Below, in pieces: positions 42,251 to 51,479 of a stretch of DNA of 64,000 nt (position 1 is its first letter; every line of letters starts with the position of its first letter). Source of the DNA: Ureibacillus acetophenoni (GTDB lineage: Bacteria; Bacillota; Bacilli; Bacillales_A; Planococcaceae); NCBI RefSeq assembly GCF_900220965.1, contig NZ_OBQC01000010.1:1-64000 (forward strand), given 5' to 3'. The position numbers and the translations under genes were made by a program. The notes below the pieces were generated by a model that had not been told where the DNA came from, made no database searches, and saw only the letters and a list, made by a program, of their open reading frames with translations.

Positions 42251-43162
42251 TTAACTTAAAGCAAATCTCCAACCATAATTTCGAACTGTTATACCATCTT
42301 TTTCAGCACTGATAATTTCATCTTCAAATGAGGGGGATATCCCATTACCAACCAATATTCCTTTGACAGTATGATAATTTAATTCCTTTTCGCAAAGCTT
42401 CATATAATGTTTAATTTGTTTCAAAGCATTCCGATCGATGGGACCTTTTTTAATTTCTACTACAATATATTCGTCGTTTTTTTCATTTTTAAGTAACAAA
42501 TCAAGACGAGATTCATCTGAAAAGATATGCTGGGATTTTACTAATATGTAGTTAGGATCTAAGATTGATGGGTTGTTAGCAATATACTTTTCAATGTCTC
42601 TCTCTAATAACTGGAAAACTTCTTCAGAAGAAAGAATGTTTTCTGTTAATCTCCCTTTTTGTTCATTTATTTTAATTAAATCCAAAAGATAGTCTATATC
42701 TGCGCTATTCAGTTCCTTCCAAGTACGAAGTGAAGAAGAAATTGCAGCTAGTAAAGATTGACAAGGATTAAGATTTGCTGGTTTAGATAGTTTACTTAGT
42801 AAATCAGGTGTAATTTCCAAAGGAACTTGAAGCACTTTTGAGAATATTGGGTTTCCAAATGCAATACATTCATTTTCAGTTAGTTTTCCTATGTCCTTTT
42901 TTAGATGTGGGTTGTCATATTTATTAGATATTAATTGATTTTTCTTTGCATCACTTACAAACATTACTTCTTCAACTACGTAATAAGCCGTTATATATCG
43001 TTTGTTAAAAATTGTTTTATGAAAGAATAAGTAATCTCCCTTATTTACCTTTAATAGATTTACTGTATTCCCACCAGATTCTCCATATGTGAATTCATTC
43101 AGCATCGGGTCTTCATGACCAAAGTTCTTATCTGCATCTTTATATCCTATTAAATAATTCAA
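42251..43162 (-). CDS. Putative modification-dependent nuclease: EVE/Nmad-like reader plus NucS/DUF91-type nuclease
   Basis: 303 residues if TTG 43162 is used (TGGAG 8 bases upstream); GTG 43171 extends it by three. The N-terminal ~130 residues (GGNTVNLLKVNKGDYLFFHK, then RYITAYYVVEEVMF, KDIGKLTENECIAFGNPIF) resemble EVE/nucleotide-modification-associated domains that read modified bases. The C-terminal half is a NucS/DUF91 PD-(D/E)XK nuclease, with DIEKYIANNPSIL, RLDLLLKN (catalytic Asp) and EYIVVEIKKG (Glu-x-Lys). Fusion of a reader to this nuclease suggests cutting of modified phage DNA. It is a single gene at the left edge of the defence island, and its reading direction differs from the next genes. 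Confidence 0.72.
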   Translation of the reverse strand: MNYLIGYKDADKNFGHEDPMLNEFTYGESGGNTVNLLKVNKGDYLFFHKTIFNKRYITAYYVVEEVMFVSDAKKNQLISNKYDNPHLKKDIGKLTENECIAFGNPIFSKVLQVPLEITPDLLSKLSKPANLNPCQSLLAAISSSLRTWKELNSADIDYLLDLIKINEQKGRLTENILSSEEVFQLLERDIEKYIANNPSILDPNYILVKSQHIFSDESRLDLLLKNEKNDEYIVVEIKKGPIDRNALKQIKHYMKLCEKELNYHTVKGILVGNGISPSFEDEIISAEKDGITVRNYGWRFALS

Positions 43163-43367
43163 TTTCAACACTCCATTTGTGCAATTTTACTTTGTTAATT
43201 AATAGATTTCTGTTATTCGATTAAGGATTGAAGTAGTAGTTTACCCTTAAATTATATTGTAGAATTTTGGCGAATTTTCAGATAGTACACCATGCTTTTA
43301 TATTATATAATTGGAATATAAATGTAAAACTAACACCTTTGGATCTATTAGAAAGGAGCGGAACTAT

Positions 43368-44144
43368 ATGGAGTTACTCATAATTATTGTAGTTGTTATG
43401 GTTGTTGCAATGACCATACTCAGAGTAAAATTCCCAGCCATCAAAGGTGCGGTAGGTGAACGTTTTGTTAATAAAAAGCTAAGTGAGCTTGGTACAAGCT
43501 ACAGAGTATTTCATGATCTATATCTCCCAAATGACAAGGGTGGAACAACACAAGTCGATCACATTGTTACATCCATCTATGGCGTTTTCGTCATTGAAAC
43601 CAAACATTACGACGGCTGGATACTTGGATCAGAAAATCAAAAATACTGGACCCAAGTCATCTATAAACGGAAAGAGAAATTTTACAATCCCATCTGGCAA
43701 AACTATGGCCACATCCAAGCTTTAAAAAAATACATAGACAAAGAAGATTTTGAACCTATCCACTCCATCATCGCATTTTCATCACAATCTACCTTCAAAT
43801 TCAAAGAAGACTTTAAATCAGCTAGAGTCATCCAATTCCCACAACTACTAAAAGTCATCAAAGAATGGAATGAAATCAAAATAAGTGAATTTGAGTTGAA
43901 ACAAATCAATAGAGCACTTGAGAACTTAATCATTGAAGATAAGAAAGAAAAGAAGCATCTACAAAAACAACATGTCCAATCATTGAAAACCAATCTGAAA
44001 GATCAAAGAGTGAAAGAAGCCGAGAGTATAAAGCAAAATCGTTGCCCGAAATGTGGAGGTGAGTTGTCTCTTAAGAAGGGGAAGTATGGTTCGTTTTATG
44101 GGTGTGGTAGTTATCCGAAGTGTAGGCTAACGAGAGAAATATAA
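43368..44144 (+). CDS. Membrane-anchored NERD nuclease-like protein with topoisomerase zinc ribbon
   Basis: 258 residues from ATG 43368 (GAAAGGAGCGG upstream). An N-terminal membrane helix (LLIIIVVVMVVAMTI) is followed by a NERD domain: KGAVGERFVNKKL, TQVDHIVTSIYGVFVIETKH with Asp and Glu-x-Lys as candidate nuclease residues. A coiled, Lys-rich linker leads to a C-terminal four-Cys zinc ribbon CPKCGGEL / YGCGSYPKC of the type found at the end of topoisomerase I. This architecture is common as a standalone protein in Firmicutes; a DNA-processing or plasmid/phage-related role is presumed. Confidence 0.87.
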   Translation: MELLIIIVVVMVVAMTILRVKFPAIKGAVGERFVNKKLSELGTSYRVFHDLYLPNDKGGTTQVDHIVTSIYGVFVIETKHYDGWILGSENQKYWTQVIYKRKEKFYNPIWQNYGHIQALKKYIDKEDFEPIHSIIAFSSQSTFKFKEDFKSARVIQFPQLLKVIKEWNEIKISEFELKQINRALENLIIEDKKEKKHLQKQHVQSLKTNLKDQRVKEAESIKQNRCPKCGGELSLKKGKYGSFYGCGSYPKCRLTREI

Positions 44145-44348
44145 AAATACTTAAGAAATTCACAATACTAAAACCATCTTAATAAAATTCAACCAATAGT
44201 TATCACGGCTATGTTTTGATGAATAGATAATAGATGGTTATTTGGCCATATCCAATGAAATAATTTTAATTATTCTGTATATTTAAATTAGGGATATTTA
44301 CCCATCGAATATAATATTTATAAAACTATAGAAAGGGGAATGTGATAA

Positions 44349-46004
44349 ATGTACGAAGTAGAAATCAAGCATGATGGGCTAAACAAATATAGGGTTATAA
44401 AGGGATCCGATTTATATGTAGTGAATCAAAAAGCAGAAATGCAAATGAGAACTTGGGATGAAATGTGGAAAAAAAAGCAAGAGCAAGAAAGAAAAAAACA
44501 ATATCAACAAAAAGCTGCTAAAGAAAAAGAAGAGAAAAAGGCTTTAGCTGATCAATTGACAAACGAAGCTATTGAACAAATTGAACAAATTGAAAAAATA
44601 TTAAAATATACTTTAGAAATAGATGACAAAATTGATTGGGACTCACTCAAAGATAAATCTAAATTTAGTAAGCCAAAACCGAAGAAAGTTGAGTTACTGC
44701 AAATTCCAACTGAGCCTAACAAAAATGATATTAGATATCAGCCAAAGCTAGGATTAATTGACAAGTTAATCTCATCTAAAAAAGATAAGAAGATTGATGC
44801 ATCAAACAAATTATATCAACAGGATTATGAACAATGGGAAAGAGAAAAATTAAAAATTGAAAGTTTAAATGAAGAAAACAATAAAAAATACGAGGATAAA
44901 TTGAAGAAATGGAAAGAGGCAGAGAAAAAATTTCTTAAAGAACAAAAGGAAAAAAATGAGGCAATTGAAACTCAAAAAGAGAGTTACTTAAGAGGTGTTC
45001 CCTCTTCAATAATTGAGTATTGTGATATGGTCTTATCCAATTCCAATTACCCAGAAAGTTTTCCAAAAGAATATGATTTAGACTATAACGAGCTTAATAA
45101 AACATTGATTGTTGATTATTTATTACCTGCTCCCGAACAAGTTCCGAGTCTGAAAGAAGTAAAGTATGTTCAATCAAAAGATGAATTTAAAGAGAATCAT
45201 CTATCGGAATCAGCATTTAATAAAATGTATGATAATTTACTATATCAAATTACATTAAGAACAATTCATGAATTATATGAAGCAGATGATATTAATTCTA
45301 TTGATTCTGTTGTATTTAACGGGTGGGTAAAATCAATTGATAAGGGCACTGGAAAAGAAATAACTGCCTGTATATTATCTATTCAAACCGTAAAGTCAGA
45401 ATACGAAGAAATAAATTTAGCATTGGTAGACCCAAAAGTTTGTTTTAAAAATCTAAAGGGAGTTGGAAGTAGCAAACTTCATAGTCTTGCACCGATAGCA
45501 CCAATAATTAAGATTAATAAGGAAGATGATAGATTTGTATCCTCATATGATGTAGCGGAGACATTAGATGAATCAACAAACCTAGCAGCAATGGACTGGC
45601 AAGATTTCGAACACTTAATAAGGGAATTGTTTGAAAAGGAATTTAACCAATCAGGCGGAGAGGTTAAAATCACACAAGCAAGTAAAGATGGAGGAGTTGA
45701 TGCAGTTGCATTTGATCCTGATCCTATAAGAGGTGGAAAAATAGTAATTCAAGCAAAACGATATACGAATGTAGTAGGCGTATCAGCAGTCCGTGATTTG
45801 TATGGTACGGTAATGAATGAAGGTGCTACAAAAGGGATTTTAGTATCAACTGCAGACTATGGACCAGATGCATATAATTTTGCGAAAGACAAACCTTTAA
45901 CACTATTGAATGGAAATAATCTTCTTCACTTGTTACAAAAACATGGGCATAAAGCTAAAATAGATCTAAAAGAGGCTAAAAAAATACTTAAGGAGAATCA
46001 GTAG
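44349..46004 (+). CDS. Mrr-type restriction endonuclease with long coiled-coil N-terminus
   Basis: 551 residues, AAAGGGG upstream. Residues ~30-220 are Lys/Glu/Gln-rich and largely coiled coil (RTWDEMWKKKQEQERKKQYQ, QYEQWEREKLKIESLNEENN-like). A middle domain (~220-400) is unrecognised. The last ~130 residues are an Mrr_cat PD-(D/E)XK domain: MDWQDFEHLIRELFEKEF, SKDGGVDAVAF (catalytic Asp, near 447) and KIVIQAKRYT (Gln-Ala-Lys, near 467). Mrr proteins cut methylated or foreign DNA. The coiled coil may mediate oligomerisation or sensing. Stand-alone gene. Confidence 0.87.
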   Translation: MYEVEIKHDGLNKYRVIKGSDLYVVNQKAEMQMRTWDEMWKKKQEQERKKQYQQKAAKEKEEKKALADQLTNEAIEQIEQIEKILKYTLEIDDKIDWDSLKDKSKFSKPKPKKVELLQIPTEPNKNDIRYQPKLGLIDKLISSKKDKKIDASNKLYQQDYEQWEREKLKIESLNEENNKKYEDKLKKWKEAEKKFLKEQKEKNEAIETQKESYLRGVPSSIIEYCDMVLSNSNYPESFPKEYDLDYNELNKTLIVDYLLPAPEQVPSLKEVKYVQSKDEFKENHLSESAFNKMYDNLLYQITLRTIHELYEADDINSIDSVVFNGWVKSIDKGTGKEITACILSIQTVKSEYEEINLALVDPKVCFKNLKGVGSSKLHSLAPIAPIIKINKEDDRFVSSYDVAETLDESTNLAAMDWQDFEHLIRELFEKEFNQSGGEVKITQASKDGGVDAVAFDPDPIRGGKIVIQAKRYTNVVGVSAVRDLYGTVMNEGATKGILVSTADYGPDAYNFAKDKPLTLLNGNNLLHLLQKHGHKAKIDLKEAKKILKENQ

Positions 46005-46077
46005 TTATATCATACTTATAATTATTGTATTTTGAAGGAGTATTAGCCTACTTAATAAAATTGCCTAAAGCATAAAC

Positions 46078-46120
46078 AGACCCATCGAGCATTCAACTCA
46101 ATGATGGGTTATTTTTTATC
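46078..46120 (+). terminator. AACCCATC-type hairpin with toxin-tail remnant
   Basis: ACCCATC pairs with GATGGGT, with TTATTTTTTAT after it. The minus strand at 46109-46132 reads IVSSMDKK then stop, similar to the toxin tail IVSILSSKHKK, so this seems a second decayed toxin copy. It terminates the Mrr gene. Confidence 0.6.
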
Positions 46121-46224
46121 CATTGAGGAAACAATTCATTCAATCAAAAGATGCTGTAAATGCTAAGATGTATAAAAATGAAAGAACACCTTATAGATTA
46201 ATGATAGAAACGGAGCAAAATAAG

Positions 46225-48027
46225 ATGGATATTCGAGACTTATTTGAATTGGAAAATGATACTGTTTTTCAACAACTTAATCAGCATGTGAATTCATTTA
46301 ATGTACTAAAGATATTAAAACTGGAAAACCATGAAATACGTCATTCCAATATATTATCTTGGTTGTTAAATCCAAAAGAAAACCACAGTCTGCGTGATTA
46401 CTTTTTACGTAAAGTAGTGGAGCATCTAATTTTAATAGATGAAAACAGTAGCAATCCTCAATATGAAAAAGTTAGTGAAGTACTTAACTATTCTCTAATG
46501 GATAGCCATGTCTATCGAGAAGTAAAAACAAATATGAACCGTTTTATTGATTTACTCATTGTAAATGAACAACTAAAAACGGTTTTTCTGATTGAGAATA
46601 AATTATATTCCACTGAGTCTGAAAATCAATTAGATGATTATTTGGATTATATTCAACATTCATTTGAGGAGTATACAGTAATCCCGATTTATTTAACGCT
46701 TGATGGTGAAGAGCCTTCGAACTCACAATATTTTATCCTTACATATGAGCGAATTGAATCTATATTAAATACAGTTCTTATGCTATATAAAGATCAATTA
46801 AATGATAATGTCCATAAATTTATTGAAGACTACGACCAGGTACTAAAAGAAAGATTTTATCCAAATCAGAATCAGATATTACAAGCCATCGACATCTATC
46901 GCAATCATAAACAAACGATTGATGTACTCTTTGAAGAAACGTCTACTTCTTACAAGGAACTGAAGTTTGAATCAGGATACCACTTTGAATTTATAACGAA
47001 ATATAAAAATACAATTAATTATATTTTTAAACATGGTCAAAATATTTTAGCTTATAGTTTCGAAAATTTTATCAACCAACAATTTAATGATGAGGTCCTG
47101 TATAAAGCACATCCAACACTACCTTACTTATTACCACCCGAATGGGAAGCTATTAGCAACATTCATATAAAAGATCCGTATTATTGGTTTGGAAAAGGCT
47201 TAGTGGTCTGGTTTGAACAAACAAAAGATAGTCGTTTACGGATGATTGCTGAAATTGGTCCAATAGAATATTCAGCTCGACTTTCAATAATCGAACAATT
47301 AGAAGGAGTAGGATTATCGTTTAAGAAAAGTTCTAAACTAGAAAAAGCAAAGTATACACGATTTTTTTCGAAAAAGATTGATGTGAATAAGTGGGATGAT
47401 ATGGATGAACTGGTACAAGCGATGTCAGAATTATATAATTCATCGGAATTTACCTTAATACGAATACAAATGGCTGCCATCTTGAATGGTTGGTTACCAG
47501 TTACCGATGAAAAGATAAACCCTGAAGTAAAAGATAATTTTAACCAATCATGGATTTCTCAAATACAAAATGCATTCAAAAGATGGATGGAAGCTAAAAA
47601 TATCCCTGAATCAAATTACCGAGTGTCATCAAAACATCTCTCGTTTAAAATTCCGCTGTTTGATTTGTACAAAGAAAAATTGGGCGAAACAAGAGAGAAC
47701 TGGTGGTGGGATAATGGACCAATGCTATTTTGGATGGAAATAAGACCTGATACACTCTACTTTACGTTAGAAATTGGGCCGATTGAAGTTGACAAAAGGG
47801 TTTTACTAATGGAGAACCTACAGGAACAAGGGATAAAGTTTAGGAAAACAGGGCTCACACAAGAAGCTAAATATAATCGAATACACACTGAAACCGTTTC
47901 TATACAAGGTTTAAATGAAGCAGAGTTACAAAATACCTCTGATAATTTATACAACAATAAAAATCTGCAGGAAATCTTACAAAAGCTAAAAGTAGTTTAT
48001 GATGAGATGGTTAGTAAGTTAGATTAA
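46225..48027 (+). CDS. PD-(D/E)XK nuclease family protein with duplicated C-terminal domain
   Basis: 600 residues from ATG 46225 (CGGAGC upstream). A longer frame from TTG 46123 starts inside the preceding terminator and is rejected. The N-terminal ~280 residues match the PDDEXK_4 group: FNVLKILKLENHEIRHSNIL, then SWLLNPKENHSLRDYFL, catalytic Asp in NRFIDLLIVNE (near 106) and Glu-Asn-Lys in FLIENKLYS (near 123). The C-terminal half contains two copies of one domain: AEIGPIEYSARLSIIEQLEG ... KLEKAKYTR and LEIGPIEVDKRVLLMENLQE ... LTQEAKYNR. This family is usual in defence islands; its partner, if any, is unclear. Confidence 0.8.
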   Translation: MDIRDLFELENDTVFQQLNQHVNSFNVLKILKLENHEIRHSNILSWLLNPKENHSLRDYFLRKVVEHLILIDENSSNPQYEKVSEVLNYSLMDSHVYREVKTNMNRFIDLLIVNEQLKTVFLIENKLYSTESENQLDDYLDYIQHSFEEYTVIPIYLTLDGEEPSNSQYFILTYERIESILNTVLMLYKDQLNDNVHKFIEDYDQVLKERFYPNQNQILQAIDIYRNHKQTIDVLFEETSTSYKELKFESGYHFEFITKYKNTINYIFKHGQNILAYSFENFINQQFNDEVLYKAHPTLPYLLPPEWEAISNIHIKDPYYWFGKGLVVWFEQTKDSRLRMIAEIGPIEYSARLSIIEQLEGVGLSFKKSSKLEKAKYTRFFSKKIDVNKWDDMDELVQAMSELYNSSEFTLIRIQMAAILNGWLPVTDEKINPEVKDNFNQSWISQIQNAFKRWMEAKNIPESNYRVSSKHLSFKIPLFDLYKEKLGETRENWWWDNGPMLFWMEIRPDTLYFTLEIGPIEVDKRVLLMENLQEQGIKFRKTGLTQEAKYNRIHTETVSIQGLNEAELQNTSDNLYNNKNLQEILQKLKVVYDEMVSKLD

Positions 48028-48234
48028 TAATGTTGATTGTTTTGAAAGATATTAGTTCTATTCTCCAACACTAAAAAATATGATTATAGTAATTGTTGAA
48101 GCCCTAAGCCTCTGGGCTATAAAAAATCAGCAGTTCAATCACCTCTAAATTAAGCACACGAATATGAGAGTGTAACTCTCGACAAAAAATTAAAGAGGCT
48201 TTTTGTGCCTAATAAAATTATGAGGTGATAAGCT

Positions 48235-48483
48235 ATGAAAAGTAAAAAAGCTTTTTATGCAAAAGAAATAGCAAAAATAATTGGAAATGGTTGCACTGGT
48301 ATTATGGTAGGTCGTTTAGCAAATGAATTGAACATAAAAACGACAAAGTATGGAATTTGGGTTCAAGATGCTGTCACTAAATATGGTAGAACCCGCCATT
48401 ATTCTACTTTTAAATATTACCGTAATGCTATCAAGATTCTCAAAAAGGCATTTCTAGAGCGAAAAGGACTCGAAATTTCATAA
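48235..48483 (+). CDS. Small basic phage-like protein
   Basis: 82 residues, GAGGTG upstream. Very basic. VGRLANELNIKTTKYGIWVQ resembles a helix-turn-helix region from the end of phage antirepressors, with a basic C-terminus (YYRNAIKILKKAFLERKG) suited to DNA binding. Family not recognised with certainty. A clean terminator follows, so it is a single-gene unit just before the GHKL operon and might regulate it. Confidence 0.65.
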   Translation: MKSKKAFYAKEIAKIIGNGCTGIMVGRLANELNIKTTKYGIWVQDAVTKYGRTRHYSTFKYYRNAIKILKKAFLERKGLEIS

Positions 48484-48485
48484 CA

Positions 48486-48517
48486 CAAAAAAGTGGCCAT
48501 TAGTGCCACTTTTTTTG
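48486..48517 (+). terminator. Terminator after the small basic protein gene
   Basis: AAAAGTGGC pairs with GCCACTTTT, loop CATTAGT, then T-run. Confidence 0.92.
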
Positions 48518-48709
48518 TATGTTTTTATATTAGTTATTCAGAATAGGCTATTCTTTTAAACATTTTCTATCTCCTACCCATTCCTCTCAATCATTTTCCC
48601 TGCATCTTTTCCCATCCCACCCTTTTTTCCACCAACCAACATAAGATCCAAACCTGTTATAATATTACAATAGACATAGTACGATAGGTATATAGGAAAG
48701 GGGATTGGC

Positions 48710-50641
48710 ATGCAATCATATTGGAATTTCCCGGCGGCGGCTGGTGGGACGATTAATTCCATCAATAATGCGGGGATTGAGACGTTTAAAGGAAATGAAT
48801 TGGATTCGTTGACGCGTGAGATTTGTCAGAACTCACTGGATGCGATTAAAGATGAATCGAAACCGGTAGTGGTTGAGTTCAAAAGTTTTAAACTCCAACG
48901 AAATCAATTTCCACAACGCGCGGAATTATTAGAAGCATTCAACAAATGTGAAACAACTTGGAAAGGTAAAAATCCAAAATCCGAACAGTTTATTGATCAA
49001 GCAAAATACATATTAAATGAACAGGAAATACCATTCCTACGAATTAGCGATTTTAATACAAAAGGATTAGAAGGAGCGCAAACAGGGGAACTTGGTTCGC
49101 CGTGGAGCTCACTTGTAAGAGAAGCTGGATCTTCAAACAAGGGAGACAGCTCTGGAGGTAGCTTCGGTATCGGGAAGTCCGCACCTTTTGCGAACTCAAA
49201 ACTACGGATTTTATTCTACTCATCACAAGACTTATCAGACTACCAATCTCACATTGGTGTGGCAAACATTATGTCATTTGAAAAGCAGCCTGGCCAAATT
49301 ACATTGGGAACGGGTTATTTTACAAACAATGAAAACTCAAATGCGATACCAGGTCTTATCAATTTAGACCCAGGGTTCAACCGTGAAGAAACGGGAACTG
49401 ACATTTTCGTGTCAGCTTTCGAACCGAAAGATATGAACTGGGTGGAAGCGATTCGCAACTCAGTGATTTACAACTTCTTCATCACAATTTGGCAAAACAA
49501 GCTTGTCGTAAAAGTGGATGATGAGGTTATTTCGCATGAAAACATCGGCTCATTTATTGCGCAGCTTGATGATACGAATGAAGATTATCGTCATGTGAAG
49601 AATTACTTTAGATTGCTAACTTCCGAGGATAGTATTCAAATTCCGTATCCAGCGAAGTCTTATAAAAAGATTGGTAAGTTCGAAGAGGGGGAAGCGACTC
49701 TATTCATCATGAAGGGTGAAGACCTGAATCGCCGTGTGTTAATGACACGTAAAGCAGGGATGCGTCTATTTGAACAAAATCGCATTAGTGGTAGTATTTC
49801 ATTTACAGGGATTCTCATTATCACTGGTAAGCACATGAACCAAGTGTTCAAGAAGATGGAAAACCCTGCTCATACTCTTTGGGAGCCGAGCCGATTTGAA
49901 GAAGCTCCGAAAGAAGCAGATACGGCCTTTAAAGATTTACGCAGATTCGTTCGCGAAACAGTGCAGCAAACATTCCAGGCTGAAACAACGGATACAATGG
50001 ATGCCTTTGGATTAAGCGACTTCCTACCTGACACGACGACAGTGGATGGTGAAGGGGACGATAAAAAAGAATCTCTTACACTGAAAATCAAATCTATTGC
50101 CCAAAAGAAAAAAGAAAAGCCTAAGAAGAAATTGAAGAAAAAACAACGAAATGAAGAATTTGAAGATACTCTTGCCGATGCAGGGATTATTCCTGAGGGC
50201 GATCAAGCCGGCCATTCCGATGAAGAGCGTGAAGAAGGTCTTGGCCTAGGGGGCGGAACTGGCAATACTCACGGCGAACAAGGTCCTTCGGATGAAGGAA
50301 CTGGTGGAGCGCAAGAAGGTAAAGGAGAAAAAGAAAAAAATAAACCAATCGATGTGGAAAAACGTTACGTGTGCCTGCAAAAGAATGAAGGGCTGTATCG
50401 CGTAAACATCAAACCTGAGAAGAAATTTGAAAAAGGAAAACTAGAATTCAAAGTATCAGGTGAGCAAAGTGATTATATCTTGCCAATCCTTGATGTTCAA
50501 TCACCAGACATCCAAGTGATAAGTATTGATAAAAATGTAGTACGTTTTATCAACTTAACAGGTAAGAAACTAAAAAATATTAAAGTAAAAGTAGACTACG
50601 AGCAATACTGCGTGATGGAGGTGGACCTATATGAAATTTAA
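48710..50641 (+). CDS. GHKL ATPase (MORC/MutL-like) of a putative defence unit
   Basis: 643 residues, GAAAGGGGATTGGC before ATG 48710. The N-terminal ATPase is of GHKL type: N-box REICQNSLDAIKD (Glu and Asn near 33-40), G1-like LRISDFNTKGLEG, and glycine loop SSGGSFGIGKSAPF (near 145-157). This lays out like the (para)MORC/MutL ATPases known from bacterial restriction-modification neighbourhoods. Residues ~450-545 are low complexity (Lys-rich PKKKLKKKQRNEE, then Gly/Glu-rich GLGLGGGTGNTHGEQG), probably a flexible linker. The last ~95 residues look like a beta-rich domain. It overlaps the next gene by 11 bases. ATP-driven clamp formation on DNA is a guess from the family. Confidence 0.78.
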   Translation: MQSYWNFPAAAGGTINSINNAGIETFKGNELDSLTREICQNSLDAIKDESKPVVVEFKSFKLQRNQFPQRAELLEAFNKCETTWKGKNPKSEQFIDQAKYILNEQEIPFLRISDFNTKGLEGAQTGELGSPWSSLVREAGSSNKGDSSGGSFGIGKSAPFANSKLRILFYSSQDLSDYQSHIGVANIMSFEKQPGQITLGTGYFTNNENSNAIPGLINLDPGFNREETGTDIFVSAFEPKDMNWVEAIRNSVIYNFFITIWQNKLVVKVDDEVISHENIGSFIAQLDDTNEDYRHVKNYFRLLTSEDSIQIPYPAKSYKKIGKFEEGEATLFIMKGEDLNRRVLMTRKAGMRLFEQNRISGSISFTGILIITGKHMNQVFKKMENPAHTLWEPSRFEEAPKEADTAFKDLRRFVRETVQQTFQAETTDTMDAFGLSDFLPDTTTVDGEGDDKKESLTLKIKSIAQKKKEKPKKKLKKKQRNEEFEDTLADAGIIPEGDQAGHSDEEREEGLGLGGGTGNTHGEQGPSDEGTGGAQEGKGEKEKNKPIDVEKRYVCLQKNEGLYRVNIKPEKKFEKGKLEFKVSGEQSDYILPILDVQSPDIQVISIDKNVVRFINLTGKKLKNIKVKVDYEQYCVMEVDLYEI

Positions 50642-51476
50642 TAATTCATTCCCATACCCAGTGCTCTCAGTAGAGAACGACGATTATATTGGCTCGAAGT
50701 TTGAAACAACAGTTGAAGCACAGAAAACATTTGGTCAACTGTATATCAATTTAAACTGTAATCTTCAAGACAGTAAGATTGCTAGCCTTATAAATGAAGG
50801 GAAAGCTAAATACGCTTTACATGTAGAGTGTCCGCAAACAAGTTTCCGTAAAATCTATCAATCGGAAGAAACAAAAATTGTGGCAGCCATTCCTGAGAAC
50901 CTGTTGCGCGGAAAAATCGATGTACATCCATTTATCTTGGCCAACGAAACAATTGAAGGATATACCAATCCAAAACTAAATGACTTCTACAACGGTACAT
51001 CCATCACATATGAGAAGGGAAATATTCTAGCTCTTGGCGAAGCAGTAGAGGTCACTCTATTTGAAGAAGACTTAGAATCTCAAAACTTGCCTTCAATCGT
51101 AACAATTCGTCGTTCAGAAAGCGCGAAAGAACTGGTCGTATACCTAAACTCACCACAAATAATAATTGAGTTACCAAAAGCGATTTACGATCAATACGCA
51201 ATCAATGCAGGTTCTAGACTAAAGGAAACGATCCTATCAATTGTGATTCTACCAAGTCTAGTAGAAGTGTTCTATACATTGAAAGAAGATAGCGCGGACT
51301 ACAGCGAATACAAATGGTACCAAGTCCTTGAGCAAATCTTCAAAAAGAACAACATTCCATTAACGCAAGTCATTGATGGAACAATTCCAGTTCTTCGTGC
51401 TGCTCAAATGGTTCTACAAAACCCATTAGAAAAAGCATTCAACGAAATCCAAAAACTAAACGAAGGGATGGAATAA
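50631..51476 (+). CDS. Unknown protein, second gene of the GHKL ATPase unit
   Basis: 281 residues, no signal peptide. GGAGGTGG lies just before its start inside the end of the ATPase gene, so translation is coupled. I do not recognise the family. The N-terminal half appears beta-rich (PYPVLSVENDDYIGSKFETT, LYINLNCNLQD), the C-terminal part helical (SRLKETILSIVILPSLVEVF). The fixed association with the GHKL ATPase and the following protein suggests one complex. Confidence 0.72.
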   Translation: MKFNNSFPYPVLSVENDDYIGSKFETTVEAQKTFGQLYINLNCNLQDSKIASLINEGKAKYALHVECPQTSFRKIYQSEETKIVAAIPENLLRGKIDVHPFILANETIEGYTNPKLNDFYNGTSITYEKGNILALGEAVEVTLFEEDLESQNLPSIVTIRRSESAKELVVYLNSPQIIIELPKAIYDQYAINAGSRLKETILSIVILPSLVEVFYTLKEDSADYSEYKWYQVLEQIFKKNNIPLTQVIDGTIPVLRAAQMVLQNPLEKAFNEIQKLNEGME

Positions 51477-51479
51477 TCA

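Noticed and set aside
46123..46224. TTG start that would lengthen the PD-(D/E)XK protein by 34 residues
   Set aside because: It begins within the terminator of the previous gene, and the extension is not family-like; ATG 46225 has GGAG upstream and starts at the family N-terminus.
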